Notes: generated by a model from the letters alone, not told the origin. A DNA stretch of 64,000 nucleotides from Massilia agilis (GCF_024756255.1 NZ_JANUHB010000007.1:1-64000); one strand, 5' to 3'; shown: positions 35,452 to 43,004, numbered from the stretch's first letter. Made by a program: numbers and translations.

Positions 35452-35463
35452 TCAACTAGATCA
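35452..35463. promoter_or_regulatory. Putative GntR operator, site 3 (TCAACTAGATCA)
   Basis: It matches TCA-N-CTAG-N-TGA with one mismatch (TCA for TGA). It lies 145 bases upstream of the importer-slcC-comC unit. A weak promoter TTGAAT-17-TACCAT can be drawn overlapping it. Confidence 0.55.
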
Positions 35464-35494
35464 CTTAAATGATTTGTTTGCGGTCGCAGCATTT

Positions 35495-37234
35495 TCAGTG
35501 CGCTGCCGCAGGTTCCTCCTTCAGAATCGTCTCGCCCGGGCGCACGCGCTCGAAACGCACGGGTTCGCGCGTCAGGGACAAGCGGTCGTGTTCCATGCGC
35601 GCCACGGTGAAACTGGACGTGTGCAAATCGCCCGCCTGCGGGAAATCCTCGCGGAAATGCGCGCCGCGCGAATCCTCGCGCTGCAGCGCCGCCGCGGCGA
35701 TCACCTGGCTCACCTGGATCAGGCTGCGCAGGTTCATCCAGTCGTGCCAGCTCAGGTTGTAGGCGCGGTCGCCCGCCGGGATGCCGGTGCGCGCCAGCTG
35801 GGCGTCGAGCTCCTCCAGCCGGCGCTGGGCGCGCCGGATGCCTTCGGCCGTGCGCAGGATGCCCACGTCGGTCCACATGCATTCGTACAGCGCCTCGCGA
35901 ATCGCCTCCAGGTCGCCCGGCTCGCGCTCGAACGGCAGCTCGTGTTCGAGCATGCTGCGCGCGATCGCCGCTTCGTTCGGCGCGCGGAACTGGGGATTGC
36001 GCGCGGTCCACTCGGCCATCGTCTCGCCGGAGATGCCGCCAAAGACCGTGGAGTTGGCCACGCCGTTGCCGCCCAGCCGGTTGGCGCCGTGCACGCCGCC
36101 GGTGTCCTCGCCGGCCGCAAACAGGCCGGTGAGCTCGGTGGTGCAGTCGGGCTTGAACACCACGCCGCCCATCATGTAGTGGGCCGTGGGCACCACTTCG
36201 ACGCGCCCGCCCGCCAGGTCAAAGCCGCAATCGCCGCAGCGCTCGACCATGCCCTTGAACTGCTTGCGTACCTTGTCCGGGCCCAGGTGCGACATCTGGA
36301 TGTACACGCCGCCGTTGGGCGTGGTGCGGCCGGCCCGCATTTCGGCGTAGATCCCGCGCGAGACGATGTCGCGCGTGGCCCGTTCGCCGCGCGGGTCGTA
36401 ATTGGTCATGAAGCGCTCGCCCTCGCCGTTGAGCAGGTAGCCGCCGGCGCCGCGCAGGCCTTCCTCGAGCACGGTGCCGGTCATGCGCGTGTGCGTGCCG
36501 GCCAGCAGGCCCGTGGGGTGGAACTGCACCATTTCCATGTCGCGCAGCGGCAGGCCGGCGCGCAGCGCCATGGCCAGGCCGTCGCAGCTCTTGTCGCCCG
36601 ACGGCGTGTGGAACTTGTACATGGTCGGGCCGCCGCCGGTGGCCAGCAGTACCGCCTTGGCCTGCACGAACACGAACTCGCCGGTGCGCATGTCGATCAT
36701 CAGCACGCCCGCCAGCGCCTTGCCGTCGTCCGTCTTGATCAGTTCGACGGCGCGATGTTCCTCGAGCCGGTGGATGCCGCGCGCCCACACCTGTTCGGAC
36801 AGGCGGTTGATGATCTCGATGCCGGTCAGGTCGCCCTTGTGCACGGTGCGGTCGAAGGTCTGGCCGGCGAACGCCTTCTGGTGCACGGTGCCGTCCGGGT
36901 TGCGGTCGAAGAAGCAGCCCAGTTCGTTCTCCAGCTCGTGGATGCGCTCGACGGCCTTGGTCACCAGCGTCCACGCCAGCTCCTGGTTCGACAGCCACTT
37001 GCTGCCCTCGATCGTGTCCATGAAGTGGCGCTCGACCGAGTCGCCCTGGGCCAGCGCCACGTTGTAGCCGCCCTGGACCATGCGGGTGCAGCCGCACTTG
37101 CCGAGCAGGCCCTTGACCGCGACGGTGATCGACAGGCTGGGGTCGGCCTGGTGCGCGTGCAGGGCCGCGAACAGCCCGGCGCCGCCGGAGCCCAGGATCA
37201 GGATGTCGGTCTGGATGCGTTTGATGGCGTTCAT
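35495..37234 (-). CDS. Succinate dehydrogenase/fumarate reductase-like flavoprotein
   Basis: This 579-residue FAD subunit oxidises or reduces a C4 dicarboxylate or relative. Seen: the FAD motif ILGSGGAGLFAAL at residues 13-25, MVQFHPTG, EEGLRGAGGYLLN, the active-site His in PTAHYMMGG and the Arg region GVHGANRLGGNG. The His that holds FAD covalently in SdhA and FrdA is replaced by Cys49 (GCTRMVQGG). Its start overlaps the fumarase beta stop by 4 bases (ATGA), so the whole operon is coupled. Order B-anchor-anchor-fumarase-A differs from the usual sdhCDAB. It acts at the inner membrane with the subunits upstream. The natural substrate is open. Confidence 0.87.
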   Translation of the reverse strand: MNAIKRIQTDILILGSGGAGLFAALHAHQADPSLSITVAVKGLLGKCGCTRMVQGGYNVALAQGDSVERHFMDTIEGSKWLSNQELAWTLVTKAVERIHELENELGCFFDRNPDGTVHQKAFAGQTFDRTVHKGDLTGIEIINRLSEQVWARGIHRLEEHRAVELIKTDDGKALAGVLMIDMRTGEFVFVQAKAVLLATGGGPTMYKFHTPSGDKSCDGLAMALRAGLPLRDMEMVQFHPTGLLAGTHTRMTGTVLEEGLRGAGGYLLNGEGERFMTNYDPRGERATRDIVSRGIYAEMRAGRTTPNGGVYIQMSHLGPDKVRKQFKGMVERCGDCGFDLAGGRVEVVPTAHYMMGGVVFKPDCTTELTGLFAAGEDTGGVHGANRLGGNGVANSTVFGGISGETMAEWTARNPQFRAPNEAAIARSMLEHELPFEREPGDLEAIREALYECMWTDVGILRTAEGIRRAQRRLEELDAQLARTGIPAGDRAYNLSWHDWMNLRSLIQVSQVIAAAALQREDSRGAHFREDFPQAGDLHTSSFTVARMEHDRLSLTREPVRFERVRPGETILKEEPAAAH

Positions 37235-37842
37235 TGCTGTACTCCCAGGCTGGCAAGCACTTCGGCGCGGCGCTTGTTCACGTCGGCCTTGATGTCGGTG
37301 TACAGGCTGTTGCCGTGGCTGTCCATCGCCACCAGCAGCGGGCCAAAATTGAGGATCCTGAACTTCCACAGCGATTCCGGGTTCAGGTCGTCCAGGTCCA
37401 CGTCCTCGATCTGCTCGATCCAGGTGGTTTCCAGGGCCGCGGTGCCGCCCACGATGGCCAGGTAGGCCCCGCCCAGTTCGCGGAAGGCGTCGAGCGAACC
37501 CTGGCGCAGGCCGCCCTTGCCGACGATCAGGCGCACGCCGTACTGCTCCATCAGCGGGCGGGTGAAGCGCTCCATCCGGTCCGAGGTGGTGGTGCCGATG
37601 CAGATCGGCTGGTAGCCGGCCGGGTAGTGCGGGCTTTTCTCGACCTTGCGCACGTTGGGCGCGGTGTGGATGACGGCGTGGCCGTGCAGGTCGAAGCGGG
37701 TGGTGCGGCCGCGGTCGAGCATGTGGATCTGGGTCGCGTCGCGAATGCCGAACAGCGTCTGCTGCAAGGTGACGGTGTCGTTGACGCGCAGCTGCCGCAC
37801 CTGCTCTTCGGTGACCGGCATGGTGAGTTCGTAGTGGGCCAT
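37231..37842 (-). CDS. Class I fumarase/tartrate dehydratase beta subunit
   Basis: This 203-residue protein matches the C-terminal domain of iron-sulfur hydro-lyases (FumA/FumB C-terminus, TtdB). Seen: GHAVIHTAPNVRKVEK, the substrate loop CIGTTTSDRMERFTRPLME, KGGLRQGSLDAFRELGGAYL and GGTAALETTWIEQIEDVDLD. It forms a complex with the alpha subunit and hydrates fumarate, mesaconate or tartrate-like acids. I start at ATG 37842, 4 bases after the alpha stop. The frame extends to 37926 inside the alpha gene. Confidence 0.88.
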   Translation of the reverse strand: MAHYELTMPVTEEQVRQLRVNDTVTLQQTLFGIRDATQIHMLDRGRTTRFDLHGHAVIHTAPNVRKVEKSPHYPAGYQPICIGTTTSDRMERFTRPLMEQYGVRLIVGKGGLRQGSLDAFRELGGAYLAIVGGTAALETTWIEQIEDVDLDDLNPESLWKFRILNFGPLLVAMDSHGNSLYTDIKADVNKRRAEVLASLGVQQ

Positions 37843-37846
37843 GATG

Positions 37847-38722
37847 TCAGAATCCGTAGGTGACGCCTTCGGGCGTGAGGGTCGCGGTGGCCCTGCGCGC
37901 CGAATGGCACTGCATGTTGACGGCAATCGGGTTCATCGTGATGTGGGTCGAGGCCAGCTCGATATGCACCGCGAACGCGGTCGAGTCGCCGCCCAGACCC
38001 TGCGGGCCGACGCCGAGCTTGTTCACGGCGGCGGACAGCTCCTGCTCCAGCTTCGCGCCTTCGGGGTCGGCGCAGTGGCTGCCCAGCGGCCGCGTGGCGG
38101 CGCGCTTTGCCAGGTGCACGCACAGGTCGGAAGTGCCGCCCAGGCCCACGCCAACGATGGTCGGCGGGCAGGTCTTGCCACCGGCGTTGATCACGCAGTC
38201 GATGACGAATTCCTTGATCGCGTCGATGCCCTCGGCGGGAATGGCCATCTTCAGGAACGAGTTGTTCTCCGAGCCGCTGCCCTTGGGGATCATTTGGATC
38301 GACAGCTGGTCCGGCACATCGGAGAAGTCGATATGGATCACCGGGACCTCGATGCCGCACGAGGTGTGCTCGTTCTGGCGCGTGAGCGGGTGCACCACCG
38401 ACGAGCGCAGCGGGTGTTCGCGGGTGGCGCGCTCGCAGCCCTTGCGGATCGCCTGCTTCAGGTCGTAGCCGTCGATCTGGACGTTGCGGCCGATCGTCAC
38501 GTTATAGATCGGCACGCCGGTGTCCTGGCACAGCAGGTTCTCGTTGTCCTCGGCCACGTGGATGTTCTGCACCATCGTGGCCAGGATGTTCTGCGCGCGC
38601 GGCACCGTCTCGGTTTCGGTCAGGCGTGCGAACCCGCCCTTGATATCGGGCGGCAGTACCTTCAGTGCCCGGATGTACAGCTGTTTTGCGGCCTCTTCGA
38701 CATTGGCCAAATCGATCTTCAT
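37847..38722 (-). CDS. Class I fumarase/tartrate dehydratase alpha subunit
   Basis: This 291-residue iron-sulfur subunit carries the three cluster cysteines seen as C65 in LLCQDTG, a Cys in GGKTCPPTIVG and a Cys in VNMQCHSARR. Other blocks are GGDSTAFAVHIELAS and SGSENNSFLKM. These hydro-lyases use a [4Fe-4S] cluster as Lewis acid and are oxygen-sensitive. It starts 14 bases after the anchor gene with AGGAG upstream. A heterodimeric fumarase placed inside a succinate dehydrogenase operon suggests a substrate oxidised to an alkene and then hydrated. Confidence 0.9.
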   Translation of the reverse strand: MKIDLANVEEAAKQLYIRALKVLPPDIKGGFARLTETETVPRAQNILATMVQNIHVAEDNENLLCQDTGVPIYNVTIGRNVQIDGYDLKQAIRKGCERATREHPLRSSVVHPLTRQNEHTSCGIEVPVIHIDFSDVPDQLSIQMIPKGSGSENNSFLKMAIPAEGIDAIKEFVIDCVINAGGKTCPPTIVGVGLGGTSDLCVHLAKRAATRPLGSHCADPEGAKLEQELSAAVNKLGVGPQGLGGDSTAFAVHIELASTHITMNPIAVNMQCHSARRATATLTPEGVTYGF

Positions 38723-38735
38723 TCTCCAGCTCCTT

Positions 38736-39104
38736 TCAGAACACCAGCGCGAGGGCGAACGCCATGCCGGTCATGGCGGCAAAGCCGGCGGTCACGGCGA
38801 TCAGGTTCTTGCGCAACCCGCTCCACTTGCCAAACTCGATCAGCAGCAGGCGCACGCCGCCGGCCATGTGCGCGGCCAGCAGGATCACCAGGCCCCACTC
38901 GCCGAACTTGAACAGCGGCTGGTCGGTCACGCGGATGAACCCGTTGAGGGAAGCGGCGCCGTTGATGGCGTGGCCCAGCGCCCAGAAGTGCACCGGCAGG
39001 AACAGCGCCAGCGCCAGGCCCGAGAAGCGGTGCACCAGGAAGGCCCAGTACGCCGGGTGGTTGCGGGCGCGGAAGTCGTTGGTGCGCATCTTTGTCTTGT
39101 TCAT
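38736..39104 (-). CDS. Succinate dehydrogenase-like membrane anchor (SdhC-like)
   Basis: This 122-residue protein has three hydrophobic helices. Seen: HRFSGLALALFLPVHFWALG, like the SdhC quinone/haem region, and AAHMAGGVRLLLIEFGKW with a His placed as in the haem-b ligand motif. The start overlaps the preceding anchor stop by ATGA. It would carry electrons between the iron-sulfur subunit and quinone. Confidence 0.82.
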   Translation of the reverse strand: MNKTKMRTNDFRARNHPAYWAFLVHRFSGLALALFLPVHFWALGHAINGAASLNGFIRVTDQPLFKFGEWGLVILLAAHMAGGVRLLLIEFGKWSGLRKNLIAVTAGFAAMTGMAFALALVF

Positions 39105-39442
39105 GCCAGCACCACTCCATAGACAGCGCGCAGGCCCAGCACGAGCAGCAGCAGCGCGAACAGGCTTGACACGACGTTCGCCGCGCGATCGCTCATCACC
39201 GTCTCGCGCAGGATGCGGGCCAGGCCCAGCGGCACGTGTACGGTGCACGCGATGACGAACGCCGCGTAGAACAGGCCGAACGCGAGGTTGCCGTGGGTGC
39301 GCTCCAGGATCTCGGTCCCGGTCAGCCCGCCGCGCACGGCGTAGATGATGACCGCCAGGTGCACGAACACGAAAAAGGTGAGCGCCATGGCGCTGATGCG
39401 GCCCCAGTACCAGAGCCTGACCTCGGTCACGGTGTCGGTCAT
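39101..39442 (-). CDS. Succinate dehydrogenase-like membrane anchor (second anchor)
   Basis: This 113-residue protein has three hydrophobic helices with His in FVFVHLAVII and in CTVHVPLGLARIL. It is the partner of the next anchor gene. The start at 39442 overlaps the iron-sulfur subunit stop by ATGA; longer starts are unlikely because they would lie inside that gene. Homology to SdhD is judged from context and topology more than from clear motifs. Confidence 0.78.
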   Translation of the reverse strand: MTDTVTEVRLWYWGRISAMALTFFVFVHLAVIIYAVRGGLTGTEILERTHGNLAFGLFYAAFVIACTVHVPLGLARILRETVMSDRAANVVSSLFALLLLVLGLRAVYGVVLA

Positions 39443-40152
39443 GCTTTCCTCCCGAGCGTTTTGGCGGACAGGCGCTTCAGGCCCGAGATGGATGCGGTCG
39501 GCTCCAGGTGCTTGGGGCAGCGCTCGGTGCACGAGCCTTGCGTGTGGCAGGCGTGGCAGCCGGCGTCGCCCGCAACCGCCAGCAGGCGCTCGCGGTTGCG
39601 CACGTCGCGCACGTCGTTAATCAGCGTCCAGGCCCGGTTCAGGGCGGCCGGGCCCAGGTAGTCGGGGCGCCAGCTCACCACGTCGCACGAGGCGTAACAC
39701 ACGCCGCAGCCGATGCATTCGATGCCGGCGTCGGCCGCCAGCCGCATGGTCGATTGCGGCTCGACCAGCGCGAACTCGTCCTCGCGGGTCTTGGCGCCCT
39801 TGAAGCTGCCCTTGGCGCGTGCCCACTTGTCGAAGAACCCGGTCATGTCGGTGACCAGGTCCTTGATGACTGGCAGGTTGGACAGGGGGGCGAGTTCGAG
39901 CTTGCCGTCGGCAGCCACGTTGGCCACATGGGTCCGACAGGTCCAGCGCGCCTTGCCGTTGACGGTCATGGCGCACGAGCCGCACATGCCGACACGGCAG
40001 GCATAGCGATAGGACAGGCCGGGGTCGATGCGGCGCTGGATATGGGTCACCACATCCAGCACGGTCTGGCTCTCGAGGCGGGGCACCTCGTAGGTGACGA
40101 ACTCGCCGTCTTCCTTGCCGCGCCAGACCTTCACTTCAAGATTGGTCGTCAT
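39439..40152 (-). CDS. Succinate dehydrogenase/fumarate reductase-like iron-sulfur subunit
   Basis: This 237-residue protein has a plant-type [2Fe-2S] site (CRVGMCGSC, then TCRTH), a [4Fe-4S] site (CIGCGVCYASC) and a third cluster region (CHACHTQGSCTERCPKH). It wires the flavoprotein to the membrane anchors. It is first in the six-gene minus-strand operon, behind a 152-base region divergent from a LysR gene. The gene order B-anchor-anchor-fumarase alpha-beta-A is not that of the housekeeping complex. Confidence 0.9.
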   Translation of the reverse strand: MTTNLEVKVWRGKEDGEFVTYEVPRLESQTVLDVVTHIQRRIDPGLSYRYACRVGMCGSCAMTVNGKARWTCRTHVANVAADGKLELAPLSNLPVIKDLVTDMTGFFDKWARAKGSFKGAKTREDEFALVEPQSTMRLAADAGIECIGCGVCYASCDVVSWRPDYLGPAALNRAWTLINDVRDVRNRERLLAVAGDAGCHACHTQGSCTERCPKHLEPTASISGLKRLSAKTLGRKA

Positions 40153-40250
40153 GTCGATCCTAACTTGGAGATGCGCTGAAATGATTCAGCTGACAAGTCC
40201 ATTCTGGACCAATGCATAGGCAAACGAAAGCTAAACTTTATTTGTTCGAC

Positions 40251-40267
40251 ATAAAGAAATTCTTTAT
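40251..40267. promoter_or_regulatory. Inverted repeat in the lysR/sdhB-like divergent region
   Basis: ATAAAGAAATTCTTTAT is a perfect 6-5-6 palindrome in an AT-rich stretch between the divergent genes. It is a candidate LysR binding site. Confidence 0.45.
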
Positions 40268-40304
40268 TATTTGGGTGTCGTTTTCCCTCTCGCAGGAGAC
40301 CAGC

Positions 40305-41207
40305 GTGGCATCGATCCGAACCTTCAAGACCTTCCTCGCCGTCGCCAAGTACGGCACCTTTGCCGCGGCCGGCAAGGAGATCGGGCTGACCCCGGCTGCG
40401 GTCGGGCTGCAGATCCGCGCGCTGGAAGAAGAGCTTAACCAGGTGTTGTTTGACCGCGGACCACGGTCGGTCGTTCTGAACACCGCCGGGCGCAAGGCGG
40501 TGCCGCAGGTCGAGGAACTGCTGGTGCGCTTCGAGGCGCTGGCCAATGCCGACGAGAGCGGCGAGCTGTCGGGCAGGGTGATGATGGGTGCGCTGGTATC
40601 AACGCTGATGGGATCGTTCGCGGACGCGCTCTGGCGCCTCAAGCGCGAGCACCCGCGGCTGAAGATTCAGCTGTTCGTGGGGCTGTCGAGCGACTTTGCC
40701 TACCAGGTCGAGCATGGCGAGCTGGATGCGGCCATCGTCACCAAGCCGCCGCGGGCGCTGGCCTCGACGCTGGTGTGGACGCCGCTGTACAACGAGCCGA
40801 TGGTGCTGATCGTGCCGCGCCGGCCGCACTTCAAGCTGCCGGATCTGCCGCTGGACATCCTGCAGCAGGCGCCGTTCATCCGCTTTGACCGGGATACGTG
40901 GACCGGGCTGCTGGTGAAGGACGTGCTCAGCCAGGTGGGTGTGACCACGCGCGACGAGCTGGAGCTGAACTCGGTGGAGGCGATGATCGAGATCGTGCGG
41001 CAGGGATTTGGGGTGTCGATCGTGCCGCAGCTGGCGAACGTTCAGTGGGACAAGGACAAGGCGCTGCGGGTGATTCCGCTGCCCGGGGTAACGACCGAGC
41101 GCTGCGTGGGGCTGCTGGAACGCACGCGCCACAGCAGGATGGCGTTCACGGAGGCGGTGAAGGAGTGCTTTCCGGATGCGAAGGTGGCGACGGCGAAGCG
41201 CGCGTAG
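40305..41207 (+). CDS. LysR-family regulator divergent from the Sdh/fumarase operon
   Basis: This 300-residue LysR protein has its winged helix at residues 1-60 (FAAAGKEIGLTPAAVGLQIRAL in part) and an effector domain starting GRVMMGALVSTLMG. I choose GTG 40305 because AGGAGA lies 5 bases upstream and the protein then begins at the normal point (MASIRTFKTFLAVAKYGTF). The longer frame from 40212 would add 31 odd residues. Its stop codon TAG lies inside a family 2 repeat. It probably controls the divergent operon in response to the substrate. Confidence 0.86.
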   Translation: MASIRTFKTFLAVAKYGTFAAAGKEIGLTPAAVGLQIRALEEELNQVLFDRGPRSVVLNTAGRKAVPQVEELLVRFEALANADESGELSGRVMMGALVSTLMGSFADALWRLKREHPRLKIQLFVGLSSDFAYQVEHGELDAAIVTKPPRALASTLVWTPLYNEPMVLIVPRRPHFKLPDLPLDILQQAPFIRFDRDTWTGLLVKDVLSQVGVTTRDELELNSVEAMIEIVRQGFGVSIVPQLANVQWDKDKALRVIPLPGVTTERCVGLLERTRHSRMAFTEAVKECFPDAKVATAKRA

Positions 41208-41276
41208 CGTGGGCTCCTGAGCCCACGCGGTGATACGCGCCGCTTGCAACGGCGTGGGCTCGAGAGCCCACCCTAC
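41205..41276. repeat. Family 2 intergenic palindrome, copy 4
   Basis: GTAGCGTGGGCTCCTGAGCC... pairs with ...CTCGAGAGCCCACCCTAC. Its first TAG is the stop codon of the lysR gene. Confidence 0.8.
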
Positions 41277-41281
41277 AAAAA

Positions 41282-41389
41282 CGTCGTCCCCGCGCCAGGC
41301 GGGGACCCATGCTGAGCTTGCACTTCGGCGGCTTCAAACCATGCCGCCGTGCGAGCGTTCCATGGGTCCCCGCCTGCGCGGGGACGACG
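41282..41389. repeat. Family 1 intergenic palindrome, copy 5
   Basis: CGTCGTCCCCGCGCCAGGCG and CGCCTGCGCGGGGACGACG flank the centre. It directly follows a family 2 copy, between convergent lysR and suyB copy 2. Confidence 0.8.
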
Positions 41390-41404
41390 TGCTTTCAGGC
41401 TGGG

Positions 41405-42574
41405 TTAAGCCGACTCGTACAGGCGGGTCAGCACGAACTCGCGGTGACCCAGCGCCTCGGCGGCGGTCAGGCGGCCGTTGGCGGTGCGCAGCAGGCATTC
41501 GAGCAGCTTGTCACCGGCGCCATCCATGTTCAGCTCGCGCTGCAGCAGGCCCGAGGTGTCCACGTCGATGTGCTCTTCCATCGTGCGTACCGTCTTCGGA
41601 TTGGCGCAGATCTTGATCACCGGGAGGATCGGGTTGCCGATCACGTTGCCCTGGCCGGTCGGGAAGAAGTGCACCGCATAGCCCGACGCCGCGCACAGCG
41701 TCACCATCTCGGCCGCGGCCGACGACGAATCCATGAACCACAGGCCCGGTCCGGTCGGGGTTTCGGCCTTGTCCAGCACGCCATCCACCTTGCACTTTTT
41801 GCCGATCTTCTGGATGTTGCCCAGCGCTTTTTCCTCGATCGTGGTCAGGCCGCCAGCGATGTTGCCCTTGGTCGGCTGCGAGTCCGACAGGTCGCTGGTC
41901 TTGTGGCGGTTGACGACGTCCTGGTAGCGGTTGAAGAAGGCCATGAACTTTTCCTTGACGTCCGGGGTAGCGCAGCGCGCGGCCACCAGGTGTTCGCCGC
42001 CGGTCAGCTCGGTCGTTTCGCCGAACACCAGCGTTGCACCCACGTCGTACAGCTTGTCGAACGCGTTGCCCACAGTCGGGTTGGCGCCGCAGCCGGAGGT
42101 GGTGTCCGATTCGCCGCACTTGGTCGAGACCCACAGCTCGCTGATATTGCACTCTTCGCGCTGCTTTTCGGAGGCGAACTGCACCATTTCGCGTGCTGCC
42201 TTCGATGCGCGGTAGATCGTGTCGTGGTCGCCGTGGTGCTCGATGGCGAAGCCCTGCACCGGCTTGCCGGTGGCGGCGATGCCGTCCACGATCAGCTTGG
42301 TCCACTGCGGCTCGATGCCGATCACAACCACCGCGGCCACGTTCGGGTTCGCGCCAGTGCCGATAAGGGTGCGGAAGTGCAGCTCCAGGTCGGCGCCGAA
42401 CTGCAGGCGGCCGTACGGGTGCGGCAGCGCCATCGTGCCCTTGATGTTGTTGGCCACTGCCTCGGCGGCGGCGTTCGAGATGTCGTCCACCGGCAGGATG
42501 ATGACGTGATTGCGCACGCCAACGCGGCCGTTTTCGCGGCGGTAGCCGAGGAAGGTGGTGTCCTTGTTAATCAT
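41405..42574 (-). CDS. suyB: (2R)-sulfolactate sulfo-lyase large subunit, copy 2
   Basis: This 389-residue protein is about 95% identical to copy 1 by my count and carries the same SuyB blocks (FLGYRRENGRVGVRNHVIIL, VSTKCGESDTTSGCGANPTV, FPTGQGNVIGNPILPVIKI). Differences cluster at surface-like positions and few touch the conserved blocks. It splits sulfite from (R)-sulfolactate or a close analogue. It lies 55 bases after suyA copy 2 and is convergent with the lysR gene. Two nearly equal copies suggest gene dosage or a slightly different substrate. Confidence 0.88.
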   Translation of the reverse strand: MINKDTTFLGYRRENGRVGVRNHVIILPVDDISNAAAEAVANNIKGTMALPHPYGRLQFGADLELHFRTLIGTGANPNVAAVVVIGIEPQWTKLIVDGIAATGKPVQGFAIEHHGDHDTIYRASKAAREMVQFASEKQREECNISELWVSTKCGESDTTSGCGANPTVGNAFDKLYDVGATLVFGETTELTGGEHLVAARCATPDVKEKFMAFFNRYQDVVNRHKTSDLSDSQPTKGNIAGGLTTIEEKALGNIQKIGKKCKVDGVLDKAETPTGPGLWFMDSSSAAAEMVTLCAASGYAVHFFPTGQGNVIGNPILPVIKICANPKTVRTMEEHIDVDTSGLLQRELNMDGAGDKLLECLLRTANGRLTAAEALGHREFVLTRLYESA

Positions 42575-42629
42575 TTCTGTCTCCGATTCCGAATTCGTTT
42601 GCTAGGGCTCTGCCTGGGTGCCGCTCGGC

Positions 42630-42914
42630 TTACCAGCGCTTGGTCTTGACGTTGTGCACGTGCAGGTGCTCGCCGGCCTTGATGGGCGAGACGACCTTGC
42701 CGATGTCCACGCCGTACTTGATCACGGTGTCGCCCACGTTCAGGTCCTTCAGCGCGATCTTGTGGCCGACGGGGATGTCGCTGCCGGTGCGCATCTCAAC
42801 GATCTTGTCCTGCTCCATGACCCAGCCGCTCAGCGAGGAACCAGCCTTGACGCCGTCCACGACCACCACCGTGCCCACCGAATCACCCTCTTCATGCACC
42901 ACAAAATGAATCAT
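42630..42914 (-). CDS. suyA: (2R)-sulfolactate sulfo-lyase small subunit, copy 2
   Basis: This 94-residue protein has one extra residue against copy 1 in the VVVVDGVKAG turn. It diverges more from its twin (about 80% identity) than suyB does. Ribosome site AAGGAGA precedes ATG 42914. The promoter and operator upstream have the same layout as copy 1, which shows that the control region was duplicated or kept with the genes. Confidence 0.86.
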   Translation of the reverse strand: MIHFVVHEEGDSVGTVVVVDGVKAGSSLSGWVMEQDKIVEMRTGSDIPVGHKIALKDLNVGDTVIKYGVDIGKVVSPIKAGEHLHVHNVKTKRW

Positions 42915-42958
42915 TTCTGTCTCCTTGTCCGGTCAGTTCGTGTTTGAACCGTGAAGCC

Positions 42959-42987
42959 ATCGTACTCCGCGAATTCATACGTGTCAA
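42959..42987 (-). promoter_or_regulatory. Promoter of suyAB copy 2
   Basis: On the minus strand: TTGACA (42987-42982), 17-base spacer, TACGAT (42964-42959). Operator site 2 lies 5 bases upstream of the -35, exactly as at copy 1. Confidence 0.68.
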
Positions 42988-42992
42988 CTGCA

Positions 42993-43004
42993 TCATCTAT
43001 ATGA
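42993..43004. promoter_or_regulatory. Putative GntR operator, site 2 (TCATCTATATGA)
   Basis: It matches TCA-N-CTAG-N-TGA with one mismatch (CTAT for CTAG in this direction). It is placed like site 1 with respect to the promoter. Confidence 0.65.
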
